DNA of 64,000 nucleotides from Bugula neritina (taxonomy: Eukaryota > Bryozoa > Gymnolaemata > Cheilostomatida > Bugulidae). The position numbers and the translations under genes are program-made. Below the pieces are notes generated by a model that was given only the letters and a program-made list of their open reading frames with translations, was not told the DNA's origin and searched no databases. Shown one piece after another: positions 52,701 to 63,555 of this stretch; the first letter of the stretch is position 1, and every line of letters begins with the position of its first letter. The stretch covers positions 8,614,429-8,678,428 of the forward strand of contig OZ037769.1 of the NCBI GenBank assembly GCA_964035545.1, given 5' to 3'.

Positions 52701-55700
52701 CATTTAATTCAAATAACCTCAAAACAACAGTGCACAAAAGATAACTAAAAATTAATTATTTCTCAGACTTACAGGCTTTTTATGATTATTATAATTGTTA
52801 TAGCTTCTAAAGACTATAATATATATTATATATAATTCGACTATGTTGTGATATACAGTGATTGCATGGAGGCAATATGCTTTTGCCAGGAGTACTGGAG
52901 TACCAGGAGTATTGGAGTACTGGAGTACATGGAGTACTGGCTTTTAAACCACTTGCGTTTGACGCAGATGGCGAATTGATTTGGTTCTTTACTGGCCGAA
53001 CAATTAGCAAAGTATATCTTCATGTATTAAACTCTAGCTGGAAGGAATCTTTGCTACCAGTTTAGCGTGTCACTCATTGCTTTACAGTAAGATACATACA
53101 ATAACTGCTCATGGTTGCATAAAAGTGCATCTCATAAACAATAAATAAAAAATTGTGAAGGAAGGATAAAATCAGCTGTTATACTAAACTCAACTATTTT
53201 ATATGCTATCTGAGGAGATCAATGATATGTAAATGCTGAAAAAATACATAAAATATCATATACCTGCTATTAATACTACAGAAGATCTGATCATTTACTA
53301 CTTTAGTACCATTATAGTAGTTGGTTTGTTACAACAGTAAATAGTAATTTAACTACCATAGCAATGCACAGCTTAAAGCTTCTTCAAACAGTTTTCAAAT
53401 AGTATGTTTAAAGAATCCCTGACATACTTCTTTTATGCAGTACTAAAATATTCTTATATATGTTTAAGATAAATCTATTCAGCATACACTGTGGAGTAGT
53501 AGATAGCAAGACAAACTTACTCTCAGTCACCACTGTAGGCACAGAGTTGTATGATAAGCAAATACAGACTGTACAGTAGAAGCATCCTCCACAGATAAGT
53601 GCCAATGTTATATAAAACTAGTTGAAAGTATGCAAGCTGTTGACAATCATTCCATTCAGTTTAAACATTCTATAGAAGGTATTGATCTTGTCTGTGTTTG
53701 TGTACATTATTAATGCAAGAAGGTAAATTGCTCTTTTATCAAAATACACTAGTAGATGATTGGTTCAGCCAATAGCAATACAATACATACAACTATTGTG
53801 ACTTATAGAATGTCTCTACAGTATATTATACTTATACAGTTACATCACACGCTACACTACGTTAGCTTCAAACTTTTAATTCATCACCTATTAAAATTGT
53901 TTTATATAAACTAATAGTTTTAGGTGTTGCATTATTAGCCAAGACTCAATGAGTTAAAACCATTGGAGTGTATATAGGAGTCTGCAGTGGCTATTAGATC
54001 TCATTAATTTGTTGGACAGTTTAAAATAATCCTTGCAGTTTTATCCTATCTGTAACTTTATCTACCACTACTCAAGAGATTATTGCATTACATAAAGATA
54101 TAACCGACTACAAATTCAACTCCCTGGTTTATTAGTTGAAATAACTGTAAAAGTAGATATTGCCTTCACATACATGTTGAAATTGGAACATCACTGAACG
54201 CAGCACCATGTTGGGGTGATTTAGCACAGTATCCGTTTACATGGCTGTTAAAAACTCTAAACCCCCAACTCTTGGCCCTCCCTCCAATCAATGCACTCAG
54301 TGACCACCAGCTCAGTGCTGCTTCAAGCTATTTTTTTGAAATTACAGTAAACTAACAAAACCTTTTAGACTGGGAACCAAAACTAGTTGGTGCAGTTTCA
54401 AAGATGTTTCTAGGAAACTTATAGTTTTACATGGTAAACTCTAACTCTATGCTCCTTATAATAATACATTAGGTTAATTTAAAGTCAAAAATAGGTGCAA
54501 AATAGCTGTATTCAACAAAAAATATAACAATTAAATCATTGCTTTTGATATTCAAAATACCAACTATTTGCTCATGTACAGATTTTCTAAATTGACTCTG
54601 ATTTCTTGTAGGTTTTGGCTTGTAAGAGAGAAGAATACTAACTAAAACTGCAGTTCTGTTACAGGCATTATGGTGAATGAGCAGGTGGCACTTGTATTGC
54701 ATGCTTAATAATGCGCTTTGTTTAGATCAATAGGTCATAATTCACCTTGAAAACCTTGCTAATAGACCAATTCAATGGCTAAATAGAATAAAACTCTTTC
54801 ATCATTCATCCATTCATTCCTATTTATTTTCATCAAAACTGATGTTTCAAATAACCTTTACAAATATTATAACTTACATAAAACTAATAAGTACCTAGTT
54901 TTGGTGCACCACCAGTGTCCTTTCTAATAAAATGCCTATTGCAATTTATTAGGTAGTATGATTAACATATATATTTGCTGATAATAAATTTAGATTCACA
55001 TTTAGAAACTGAACTGAACTATCAGTGTTGCAGCCTACACTATCATGGGACAAGTGAAGAAGTGAAGGGTACCCATGGCCTTCTATAATAGTTACTATGA
55101 GATCCTAAGTAGCAAATATTACAGCATAGGTAATTAATCAGATTAAGTAGCTTTACGTTGAAGTTTCCTGCAAATGTGACTCAACAATTTACTGCTTGAG
55201 AAGAGTTAAGTTAACAATTATTTGACTTTTTCAATGATTTATTATATTATGGGATATTTGTAGTAGGCCTCCCGTTGCTCAGGTATTTTGAAGTATTTTA
55301 TCATTTCATAGTAGAATTTATGTAATAAGTCTTAGCTAATATAGTATTAGCATTGAAATCTTGTGCTTCCACAATATATAACTACAGTAATGTTAGAGCT
55401 TACACAGTATACTACAGTAATGTTAGAGCTTACACAGTATACTACAGTATTGTTAGAGCTTACACAGTATACTACAGTATTGTTAGAGCTTACACAGTAT
55501 ACTACAGTATATTGTTAGAGTTTAAACCAGCATAGACGTGTCAGTCAGATATATGTTCTTCCCCCACAGCCTGGCCCTTAACATAAGATAATTGAAAGAA
55601 CATTCGGTTTTAAAGTAAACATTAGTTCAGCAATTTCAAATTAATTCATAGTTTAATGAATGTTAAAAATGTAAAAATGATATTGGTAGCTGAGTTATAT

Positions 55701-58700
55701 TGAATAAATATGTATTTTTCACAATGAATTTTATGAATTACAATAAACTGAGCAAAATTCATCTTCAACTAGAAATTGCTTACTTTGCTCTAATAAATCT
55801 TGCACACTATTGGCTAAATTTCTGTAGCTCAGGTTCAGTGTTTATATTTTAGCCAAAAAGACTACAAACATCAACCCCTATATGCTGACTTTAGGGCTGT
55901 GTTGGCAGCAAGAACCAGCTGCCCACACAGTTGCTATAGGTGAGAAATAAACATGTGTACAACAGTAACTTCTTTTGTTCAATTCTCTCAATATTTATTA
56001 CACAACTTAGATTATGATCACTAATTTCTATGTGTTAGTATAGGTCAGTGAGTACAGCCTTCTTAACCTAGATGTTGTTGTATTTGTTATTTTATTGTTA
56101 TATGAATATTCAAATTGTATTTATAAGAGGTATTGAAAAGAGCGAAAATATTTTGGTATCTGCCTATAGTTGGAGTTTAGTTTGCTTAAAGTATTTTATT
56201 AAAAGCTTCCAAAATCAACATTTGGGTTCATTGTCAACACAAATAAAGTTTAAAGTTCATTTATGTAGTTTGTGGTTAGAATTACTTACATTTATTTGCA
56301 CAGATGCTATAGAACTGAAGCTAGGAGTCTTTGACCATTTTAGGTGTAGATGTGAGAAATTTTAGGTGAACATTTAGTACAGACAGACTCAGCAATGATA
56401 AGATGGAGAGTTGCACCAGCTCTAGTAAATGTAACTTTGTGTCATCTTTGGACTATAAATAAGATTATTTACTTTGTTTATAAGCAGCTTGTTACTGGGA
56501 AAAATATGAATTGTTGCAAATAAACCAAAGCATCATTTCAGTACAACTATATGTCAATGTTTTCAATTCCTTCTTATTTAATCAAAAAATAGTGCATTGA
56601 GCAACAGAAAGAAAAGTTTTCTTTTCAGAATAAACTGCTTCATACACTTAGAACAAAAAACGTTTGCAGTATCAGCCTTTTCTTGCCAGTTTAAGTGCGT
56701 TTTCTATTGTTTCAGTCTAACCTGATGCCAACTATATCCTCATTAGTATTTACAAAGAAAATACAATATGAATGCAAAATTTGACTTTTGAAAACTGCAA
56801 TGCTATGGCTTCCACACTAACCCCGACAGCCAGTGTAAACAGTGAATTTCCCGATTACAGTAAAGGACGCGTAAGCTTTAACTTGAAAAGTTTCAAAGAA
56901 ATTGTGAGCAGCTTTATAAAATAAGTATTTCTTTGATAAGCTAAGAGCATTGGCAAATTGTAATAATTCTACATATTTTACAGCAGCAAAATATTTTGCT
57001 GGTATTATGTTGACTGTAATATGATATAATGTGTAGATCAAGCAGTGCATGGAATAGAGCTGATGCTTGTTAATGTAGCCAGTAACTATACTAAGCTGGT
57101 AATAAGGAGAATAGCAACAACTTTGGTCATTACATTTATCTACAGTTATATTATATACACACAGACTCTCAATATTATAACTCAATATTAAGTGATACTA
57201 ATTAGCAATTAGCGTCTGTAGCAGGTTGATAAATATGTGCTCATGAGCCCGACTTTACATCATAACATAATCATAAATGACTAATGAACACAGTAAAGTA
57301 GCTAGATTTAGCTATAGTTGAAATTTACAAAAGAATATTTTAGCTTTAGAGTATCTATATCAATTACTCATAGCTATAATGCTGGAAATAAATAGCAACA
57401 ATTACAAATCCATCAAGCAAACTAAATTTAGACATAAATAACTTATATTTACAAATTCGGAATAGGTTAGTAAAATGATAATCAAGGCCGTACTATAATG
57501 TTTCTAAAACTCTAACTCATAGATGAAATACTACTTCATATAACACTACTACAAACTCTGTTTATTTGTCATTAAAATGACATTATAATAATGGTAATGT
57601 TGTACAACATGTGAAATGTTACAAGAATCAACTGGCTCCTCTATTATCATAAAAGTACATACAGGTTTTTGAGGTGGTGCAGGTTTTTTGTCAGCTCTAT
57701 AGTTGTATGTGAGAATTTTATGCATAGCCTAAGTAGAGCTTTAATATGCTGCAACTCCAACTGTGCAAACACCACATGAGTTGAGCAATCAAAAGGTTTA
57801 TGATACAAATATTCTGCAGTTAGCAAATTAACTTCATATATACAGTGAGACATTCTGTGACAAACATAGTTATTAAAACCAGATGTCATAAAAAGCAGAA
57901 TTTCTAAAGAAACACATCTGGAAGAAACCATTTTGTGTACACGAACAAGTAAAAAACATTTTACTCAGCACTGGTAGCGAAAAGTGTTTGTTTTGTACAT
58001 AAATAAATAATGCCAAGTTTCTCAGCTAATCAGAGCATATACTGGCTTTATTTAAACAAAAGGTAATGAGTAATGACATAGCAGCTCTAGTTGTGAGGGT
58101 TAAAGCATGAGCTTCTCTTCTAAAGTACAAAAAATAAAAATATTTTATACAAAATTTACTAATAAAACACTGAATTGCAACCTTAAAGAAAATAGTAACT
58201 TACCAAACCCAGTAAATAGTATATGCTAAGATATATATCATCCTTAGAGTGCTATCCTGTCCTAGAACACTAGTGTGATAGCTATAACCACATACTGTTA
58301 TGTGAGTGCATGTGTAATAATATACTCATTATGGATTAACTAACTGCCAATGAGCTGCGTTCACTACAATGTTGTTACCCATTGAGCTTTGCTCTACGCA
58401 TACATTATTTCACAGTGCAAACATGCTTTAGGCCAAGGGTAAACATCAACAGCTATTGTTGCTGTAAAGTATAGAGACTTTGAGCTTGCTGCTAAAAGTG
58501 CTGCCAAAACAAATTCCATTATTTATTCTATTTTATTTATTTCATCATTCACCTTTAATTTAGATGTTTGCTTGTTTAGCACTTTCACTGGAGCCACTGT
58601 CAGTTTACTACTACTAATAATACTACAAACATATACTGCCTCTGCTAATCTATTACTACTAACACCATTACTATAAACACTATTATTAACACTTATACTA

Positions 58701-61700
58701 CCAGCACTACTATACTTCTACTGACACCACTATTACATCTACTAAATTCCAAAACTACTACCAACACCGCTGCTACTTACACTACTACTATAGCTACAGT
58801 ATTACTGATAAGCTACTGCTAGCAGTGCTACTACTACTAACACTACTACTGGTACTATACTACTACTAGTCTATAACTATTTACTACTAAAACTGCTACT
58901 ACTAACAACGTTAACAAATTTACATGCATGCATTACAATTACTGCAAACAGTGCTAGTATTTAAACAGTAATACTATTGCAAATAAAAAAATATTGTTGT
59001 TTTTATGACTTCTACTAAAACTGTAATATCCACCAAGCATGTACTGTATGAACCTACACAATTTGCTCTAGTGATATTTATATTACATCAATGCTGTAAT
59101 TTCTGATCCAACTGCTACTGTTGCTATTACAAACTGTTTAGGGTTGGGGGGCTGTACTGAAAATATGTTACAAAATTTGTTCTAATTACTCACTTACACC
59201 TAATCATTTTAGAATTAACATTATTACTTTTTATTTTCAAGATTTTATTACAGATACCATTACTTGTCTGCAAGGCAGTGTCATTACTATTACCATTACC
59301 ACCATCATTATCATTACTGCTATATCATTATCATTATACCAACACACTCGACCATCAAACCGACAATGTATTAAACCAGAATATGTTTATGTAGATATTC
59401 CCTAAGATGGAGATTACATTCTTATACCCATCAATTTTCTTATTTTTATATCAGTTTTATTAGAACATTAGCATTATTTTGGTTAGATCTCATAATTTTC
59501 ATAATTATTAGAGTTGAAACAACTACCCTAACCTTCACGTAATGTAATAATTATTAGCAATACTATTATTATTACTTGAAGCAAGCCGAATGCAGGTGCT
59601 ACCTTGGACTTTATATATAGATTGTTGCAAAGTGAGTTAAAAAGACAGGAAATTATTGCTGAATTAAATATACTTGTAAAGGTGCAATTTTACCTTACTT
59701 TTTATCGTTACCTTCTATATAGTGCAAAAACCACACATGTCCTGTATATATATTATGTATAACTACATGCTATAATATTATTGCTGCTTATATATTTTAG
59801 TGACACATTTTGCTAATGCTAATTTCTCATTATCTCATTGTCATTACAAATTGATAATTGATTATTAATGCTATAATAATAAACACAATGATAGCCTTAA
59901 GTCTGCTAATTCCTTGTAGCTTTTAAAGCCTTTTAATAGTCATTATAACTGTTATTTCAATAAAAAAAGTTTTAAAAAATGTTATGTTCAGCAATGGAAA
60001 ACATTAATTAAAAAAGCAATTTTTTAATTCTTTTAAACTTTTTAAAAATAAAATCATTCAGGTATAAAACATTAATAACAAAACAGTTTTCAATAACAGC
60101 TATTATACTATAGCTGTCATATTTACTGCACAATCAGTATTCTGCAGCACAATATAGCACACTGTTTCTCATTTAGATAAACCACTTGAAACTACAATCT
60201 ATGGTAAACAATATCCATCATGCACCCACAGTGTGTTTACATAGCTACATGCAGGTATATTTTACCTGTATTTAAATTCAACGTATATTTATGTTTTATA
60301 TCTTAAACTATACATTTTGTCATGCAGAGTTTGTTTTATATACTATGGAATATCTTAATAATTAGAGTTCAAAGTCATACAACCCACTTAAATAATATAG
60401 TGATTCTAATAGCTGAGATAGAGTGGACTCAACATTCTGTTCCTCATATCTCAACTCCAGACTAGCGTTTCGAGTTGCCTTTGCTGTGTATAGGAAGTAT
60501 TTCAGTTAATTTAGTGCACCTGTACTCACAGATTTCTTATTATATTATTTTTTATTATAGCAATTGAGATTTATATTATATTTACTATAATAGTCTTTTT
60601 GATTTCAAATATCTAATAATATGAATGTTTTTCAGATATTAAGGATGTATTTTGTCACTATTGAAAGATCACAATAGCTTACTCATAGATTTACCATTGA
60701 TATAAAACATTATCTAGCTTTATAGTTTATTTGTTGAAGAGCTATTTGTGAGAACACATTAGAAAGGGCTTACAACTCTGAAAATAAGTCTCGCAACTGC
60801 TAATCGGGAGAACACAACTGCTCATATAGCTATCTTCTGCTGAATGATGGCCAATTATTAAAAAAACAGAAGAGAAGACAGAAGTTAGATAGATTCCAAT
60901 GTTGAGATAATATATCATATATTCATGGCATCAAATGTACAAACCATGAGTGATATGATGACACTAGGAAGGAACCACAGGCTAATATCTGTAAATATGA
61001 GAAAACTGAGACCTCAATAGTAATTGGTTATAACTGAGGGGAGGGTGAAGATGTCAAAAAATAAATGAACTTGACCAAAAAAGAGGTGGAGAACTGCTAC
61101 CACCGTCCAACTGTAAAGGTATGATCAGAACTGAATTGTTGGTAGTAGAGAACGGCTGATGGGCAAGAGGGGTGACCAGGAAGCAAACGGGCTATGACTG
61201 GTGTATGAGGTATGGGAGGCAAAGAATAATCAAAATAATATCTCTTACACAGTTTTACTAGTTTCTGCAAATTGTGGTAGTTGTTATATGTGAAAATATT
61301 TGAATTATGACTAAAAGTGAGATGTAGGTATTAACATATTCAGCTGTGAACACTAGGTTGAAGGCTGATATTATGTTATGGCAGTAACAATTTTTTTCAT
61401 GGTATTATAAATATAAAAACATGGCTTTTTTAAATCAGTATCAGCTTCAATGTTTATTAAGGGTAATTGTCAATTTAGTTTAATAATGTTTGCCCCATTC
61501 AAACTCATAATAATAGAGTTAAAATAATAGGATAAAGGATTTTCACAACTATAAAACATATAGTCAGGAAGAACTGCTTTGGACTATAATGTTATAGCTT
61601 TTTATATTACTTTATTTAGCCATGAACAGGGTTTACATATTCTTATATCTATCAACTGAAATGCAATTATTCAGCATATTAACTGTGTTCAATTTCATGT

Positions 61701-63508
61701 GTATTGCATGGTATAAACTGGCTGATTTCAATGAAAGATTTTTCCCAGCATGAAAACCATTCTGATTACAGGAACCTTATAAAAGATTTAAATTAGTATC
61801 CTATTTTTGTTTAAATTTATGCTGGTGTTTTAGAAAGTGGCCTGATTGAATACAATAGAGTATACAGTTACAGTATTGAGAGGGTTCGTGTGATTATTAT
61901 TATGTGTGAGTGTATACAACATGTGTAACAATGTTACATTTATATATTAAATGCTCTGATGTGCATCATATGTATTAAAAATTGTACGTATTGCACCACT
62001 ATATAAAATATAAGTTTATATAGTGCCGTTCTCGAGATGTGTTTAAACGAAAGCCCATGCATCTGTGACTTTCTCATTATCATTTATAACTGTTATACAG
62101 TATTTTGTTCATTAAATAATTCAACAGTCTGCACTTGGTTGGATTTTTACAAAATACAATCCTTAAAATAAGGTTATGAACTTACAAATGGTATAGTGCG
62201 AGAATGTAAATCATTATTATTAGTACTTACCTCATTTGTTTCTAGGGTAGCTCGGGTGCTATTGGTTTCAATTCTATCTGCTACAGAAGTATCACTGGTT
62301 TCCATGGCAACTTCAGAGACAGTATCAACTTTTTCACTTTCACTCTCAAGACTGTCATTCTTGTCAACAGTCTGATGATCATTATTTATATCAAGCAGTT
62401 CCTACAGGCAGAAGCAAATGTGTTTAAAATAAATTCTGTACCAGCCAGTGGTAGAATATTCAACCAGAAATATTTTAATGCATATATTTCTAAACGATAT
62501 TTACACAATTAGAAAATTGGTGAAATACTCTCCACCTGAATGAAACCTATTCTAATCACTATTTCCTTTGTGGTACTGAGGACTGCAAGTTAATGAATCA
62601 GCAATCAGGTCGAGTTAAACTGATTAAATCATCCCAGGATTTATTGCCTACTCATCATTTGCAATGGGTAGACCATTTAATAAAAATTTCTTTGGAAATA
62701 GTCTATTAGAAATTCCTCAGTTATGGGTTTTAAGTAATTTATGCTTTACCTGATTTTGAATCACAATTATTAGCCTTCATTTTTATTAAAAATTAATGAA
62801 ATTTTACTCAATTAAACATCTGCATGAAGGATGTGCCAGTACTGAGTTCACCATAATTTCAGTCAAGTCTACTGGTTAGGAAAGACTGCACCCTGATTGG
62901 CTACTGCATGATACAATTCTCCAACATCGATAATTCCTGATAATTAGATCTTAGTGTGAAAATATCTATTGGTTTATCCTATCTTCCATATTCACACACC
63001 ATCTAGTTGATTTGATAGTACTTGTACATACTACATTCACAACAGTGCAGATTCAGTTCTAGCAGAGATGATGAAATGAATGCATTTTGAAGGAAGGGCA
63101 AAGTTTAAAGACCAACATACATACAGTTTCTGTAATTTTTATTGTAGTATGAATGAAGCATACCATTTATCAATAATAGTATTAGTTTACATGTAGTCAT
63201 CATTTTTATCAGACATTGCAAAATATGTGAACAGTTCTAATATGCAAAGTGCAAACAATGTGGAGCAAAATATGTTTACTTTCTTTGGGCGTCTTCACAG
63301 TTTCAGCTGGGCACAATTTACACATTTTTTCGTTTTCTTGTTTTAATTTTGTTGTTTGTATTTCCTCTAGTTAATATTAAGAGGTTGATCAATCAACTTG
63401 CAGTATCTACTTACTAGTTTCTATAGAATAACTTACCCCAAGTTTGGTGTTACTCAGCACATTTCTAGCAGCCTGTTTCAGCCAGCTTATAGGACCACTT
63501 GTAGCCAT
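18921..63508 (-). CDS. PLEKHG4/puratrophin-1-like Rho guanine nucleotide exchange factor, complete
   Basis: Minus-strand exons in order: 63437-63508, 62231-62401, 50657-51615, 46858-47042, 46162-46293, 45054-45137, 44270-44390, 43600-43687, 42060-42173, 39987-40032, 39539-39652, 39356-39420, 38986-39290, 38550-38685, 35373-35492, 32157-32348, 25183-26300, 24060-24528, 23470-23559, 21862-22074, 21495-21677, 20517-20808, 19515-19781, 19138-19277, 18921-18974. That is about 5,730 nt or 1,909 residues. Junction phases agree except before 39987-40032 and before 39356-39420. Diagnostic strings include DVPQTLRGSRGIIFGNIEK, MYALYNKNKPKSDSLM, SYLLKPVQRMGKYAL and FMGIGSKP, each close to PLEKHG4 (quattro in flies). 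The protein should activate Rho-family GTPases by nucleotide exchange. It is much longer than human PLEKHG4 (1,191) because of its N-terminus and linker. Confidence 0.88.
20517..21677 (-). CDS. PH-domain exons of the RhoGEF
   Basis: Exons 21495-21677 and 20517-20808. The first gives DCDVNLQEQGTLLLQGELLL and RHLFLFDDLLVFAKS, the beta strands of a DH-associated PH domain. The second gives TVDLGLTENVGGSGTKFQIW and the C-terminal helix around KWVSTFEKILWNQAL. It continues with ESRLTELSFMGIGSKPSLDL, the post-PH motif shared with PLEKHG4. The PH domain (about residues 1600-1720) positions the DH domain and binds phosphoinositides. Confidence 0.9.
21862..24528 (-). CDS. DH (RhoGEF catalytic) domain exons
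   Basis: Exons 24060-24528, 23470-23559 and 21862-22074, all in phase. After a Ser/Thr-rich stretch the DH domain starts at about residue 1415: TLAHIMNELIQTEKDYVLAL is the first conserved helix with its E-x-x-Y pattern. The last exon holds SSYLLKPVQRMGKYALIIKQ, the conserved PVQR helix contacted by the GTPase, and ends HGNDLLAMDALK. The key catalytic-face residues (the helix-one Glu and the LLKPVQR Lys/Arg) are present, so the exchange domain looks intact. Confidence 0.92.
22095..22870. repeat. 25-bp minisatellite, 31 copies, with period-4 higher-order structure
   Basis: Unit TGAGATATACACCAGTTAGC followed by TAGTC, at a strict 25-bp spacing. One position alternates T or G (GTTAG/GTGAG). Across the 31 copies the order is T G T T T G G T T G G T T G G T T G T T T G T T T G G T T T T, so a 100-bp TTGG block repeats about three times in the middle. 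The array starts 21 bp upstream of the acceptor of exon 21862-22074. Confidence 0.95.
25183..26300 (-). CDS. Large exon of the RhoGEF: end of helical region and disordered linker
   Basis: 1,118 nt, phase 0 to 2. The first 130 residues are helical and charged (ESMKFVSSMNMDECLTEDGV, KRLIDQCKIAKARCEETKQV) and end the spectrin-like region. The remainder is Ser/Thr/Asn-rich linker (SRRVSKATKLSVRSASNHTR, RSAISKVKSSQRDSVITGSS) with many possible phosphorylation sites and no recognised domain. It is far longer than the linker in vertebrate PLEKHG4. Confidence 0.88.
27847..28005. repeat. Degenerate 33-35-bp tandem repeat, about 5 copies
   Basis: Unit of the type TGCTGCCTTGAAAAACATCA followed by a CTAGTCCACCTGG-like half. 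Copies differ by roughly a quarter of positions, so the array is old. Confidence 0.65.
29245..29345 (+). mobile_element. Possible tRNA-derived SINE fragment
   Basis: TAGTTCAGTGG at 29259-29269 fits the pol III A-box consensus exactly. A B-box-like GCTTCGGACTTCC follows at 29320-29332 with mismatches. No tail or target duplication was recognised, so this is weak. Confidence 0.3.
32157..32348 (-). CDS. RhoGEF exon, helical (spectrin-like) region
   Basis: Phase 0 at both ends. It encodes KLLRQGNELLSESKVVLSQV, PWLEQLSSKLDIELSSLSTF and ends ECYKVLDQ, an amphipathic helical pattern like the spectrin repeats between the Sec14 and DH regions of PLEKHG4. It joins AYDWAVES at the next exon. Confidence 0.85.
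32349..35372. other. 3-kb intron of the RhoGEF gene
   Basis: No exon or RNA gene supported. It holds a short poly-C run near 32,663 and a two-copy direct repeat near 34,940-34,997 (TATGCATGTAAATKTATTAG). Confidence 0.6.
35373..39420 (-). CDS. Spectrin-like exons of the RhoGEF (39356-39420, 38986-39290, 38550-38685, 35373-35492)
   Basis: Four exons encode continuous charged helices: GKIQSNVNTVIEMLHSSQSY, then CLEKKVQQHQRAFGEIFQSI through DDLNTFMTGTHAFR, then DVMDSLQSLGQTGKEVSRLK and LWFCIEEMTK, then TLAMLRRAHDLIHKH. Phases are 0, 2 (AG|A = Arg) and 0. The pattern corresponds to the spectrin repeats after the Sec14 domain in PLEKHG4 and MCF2 relatives, which provide scaffold and dimer contacts. 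The first junction, from exon 39539-39652 into 39356-39420, is one base out of phase with the strong GTAAGT donor. Confidence 0.85.
36867..36890 (-). CDS. Possible 24-nt microexon of the RhoGEF
   Basis: Between exons 38550-38685 and 35373-35492, both phase 0, the minus strand has TGGAG|GATAACGATAAATATTTTTTTCAG|GTAAAT, adding DNDKYFFQ without changing the frame. The acidic sequence would suit the loop between spectrin-like helices. The acceptor is weak, so this may be fortuitous. Confidence 0.3.
39539..45137 (-). CDS. Sec14-like (CRAL-TRIO) exons of the RhoGEF
   Basis: Exons 45054-45137, 44270-44390, 43600-43687, 42060-42173, 39987-40032 and 39539-39652. They give LNLNLILAGALVISGEDNGG, VVFIEAHSQAWAHCDEDC, NGKISVVVDSRTSPEPVN, SVASFIIEEPLLYSPKTI, HHLQLILDVIHSDIQ and LSPDKLPIQLGGTYQF. 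This matches the PLEKHG4 order: a start like LASGMATLPG, then the AHSPAW motif, a VLVD strand, and a closing P..LGG motif before a Trp. Sec14-like domains in RhoGEFs bind lipid or autoinhibit. The 46-nt exon needs two bases more from its predecessor than the visible donor gives. Confidence 0.8.
40033..42059. other. 2-kb intron of the RhoGEF gene, possibly hiding a small exon
   Basis: Phase mismatch between flanking exons suggests a missing exon of 3n+2 nt or an unusual donor, but I could not identify one. An 8-bp-stem hairpin (AGTCCCTTACAAGGGACT) lies near 40,225. Confidence 0.5.
43805..43842. repeat. Perfect 18-bp-stem palindrome
   Basis: ATATTTCAGTAACCCAGT, a 2-nt loop (TT), then the exact inverse. 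It lies in the intron between exons 44270-44390 and 43600-43687. Confidence 0.9.
45138..45395. repeat. ATATCATATAACATATTGCT-type tandem array
   Basis: Several drifting 28-50-bp units built from ATATCATATAACATATTGCT plus ATACAGTAACAAT. The array begins at, or within a few bases of, the acceptor of exon 45054-45137. Long open frames across it are repeat artefacts. Confidence 0.85.
46162..47042 (-). CDS. RhoGEF exons encoding a pre-Sec14 helical and Cys/His-rich segment
   Basis: Exons 46858-47042 and 46162-46293, phases 2 and 1. The first gives LEFPLRLRPRTQVRMTCFDV and a helix (HILEFLSHKVDVLEQSLRLF). The second, joined through a Cys codon (T|GT), gives CTKVDTEFCICHYTFD, then LGHGIWKYFCDAERC and NFCCHLFENL: nine Cys and three His in about 46 residues. 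The junction phases on both sides fit, and another frame of the same exon (MQKDATFAAIYLKIW) has no in-phase acceptor. I do not recognise a known domain; a zinc-binding module or a degenerate PTB-like fold are only possibilities. Confidence 0.7.
48308..48490. repeat. 31-bp minisatellite, about 5 copies
   Basis: Unit ATACCTGTATACACATACCT followed by ATAGTCAGAAAT-type sequence, spaced 31 bp. Confidence 0.85.
49757..50012. repeat. 26-bp minisatellite, 10 copies
   Basis: Unit GGTAGTAGGTAAAGTATTAC followed by CACCTT or CACCCT. Variant copies (AGTGTTAGCACC) are in the middle and at the end. Confidence 0.9.
50657..51615 (-). CDS. Large N-terminal exon of the RhoGEF (disordered, proline-rich)
   Basis: 959 nt, phase 0 to 2, running from VTSHADYVEGASLTKADKPP to ELYPEQ. 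It encodes a low-complexity polar region with Tyr, Gln, His and Asn and an SH3-ligand-like motif (RADKPPPLPVKNRDK) around residue 180. No globular domain is visible. It corresponds to the disordered N-terminus of PLEKHG4, although the sequence is not recognisably conserved. Open frames on the opposite strand are shadows. Confidence 0.85.
53406..53462. repeat. 57-bp dispersed repeat, copy 1
   Basis: GTTTAAAGAATCCCTGACAT...ATATTCTTATATATG is about 90% identical to 63739-63795, in the same orientation. Confidence 0.8.
55378..55520. repeat. 30-bp minisatellite, about 4.7 copies
   Basis: Unit ACTACAGTAATGTTAGAGCT followed by TACACAGTAT. The open frame across it (repeating YSNVRAYTVY) results from the 30-bp unit length. 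Confidence 0.88.
58605..58910. repeat. Imperfect ACT/CTA trinucleotide tract
   Basis: Dense ACTACTACTAACACTACTAC words interrupted by other triplets, all stemming from one drifting trinucleotide repeat. Confidence 0.75.
62231..62401 (-). CDS. RhoGEF exon 2 (acidic N-terminal region)
   Basis: 57 codons, phase 0 at both ends, ELLDINNDHQTVDKNDSLES to TRATLETNE, with an excellent donor (GAG|GTAAGT). Acidic and Ser/Thr-rich, no domain. It joins LSNTKLG of exon 1 to VTSHADY of exon 3. Confidence 0.75.
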
Positions 63509-63555
63509 CTTATCACAAACTGTTGCTCTTCCCACTTTCAATTAACAGTCATTTT
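63437..63555 (-). CDS. First coding exon of the RhoGEF with 5' UTR and a short uORF
   Basis: ATG at 63506-63508 in good context (AAGATGG) gives MATSGPISWLKQAARNVLS and donor GGG|GTAAGT. Upstream, an acceptor (TTTTTAG) ends at 63556, so the exon probably starts at 63555 and another untranslated exon lies farther upstream. Between them is an upstream ORF of four codons at 63538-63552 (ATG ACT GTT AAT TGA), which could reduce translation. Confidence 0.65.

Larger units (their letters stand above)
51616..62230. other. 10.6-kb intron of the RhoGEF gene
   Basis: No coding exon, tRNA or mobile coding sequence supported. It includes a degenerate TAGTTACTAGTTAGTATAGT repeat at 52,290-52,460, a copy of a 57-bp dispersed repeat at 53406-53462, a 30-bp array at 55378-55520, and an ACT-triplet-rich tract at 58,605-58,910. 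The exons on either side join in phase 0. Confidence 0.65.

Noticed and set aside
55353-55535. Plus-strand frame with repeated YSNVRAYTVY
   Set aside because: Product of a 30-bp minisatellite.
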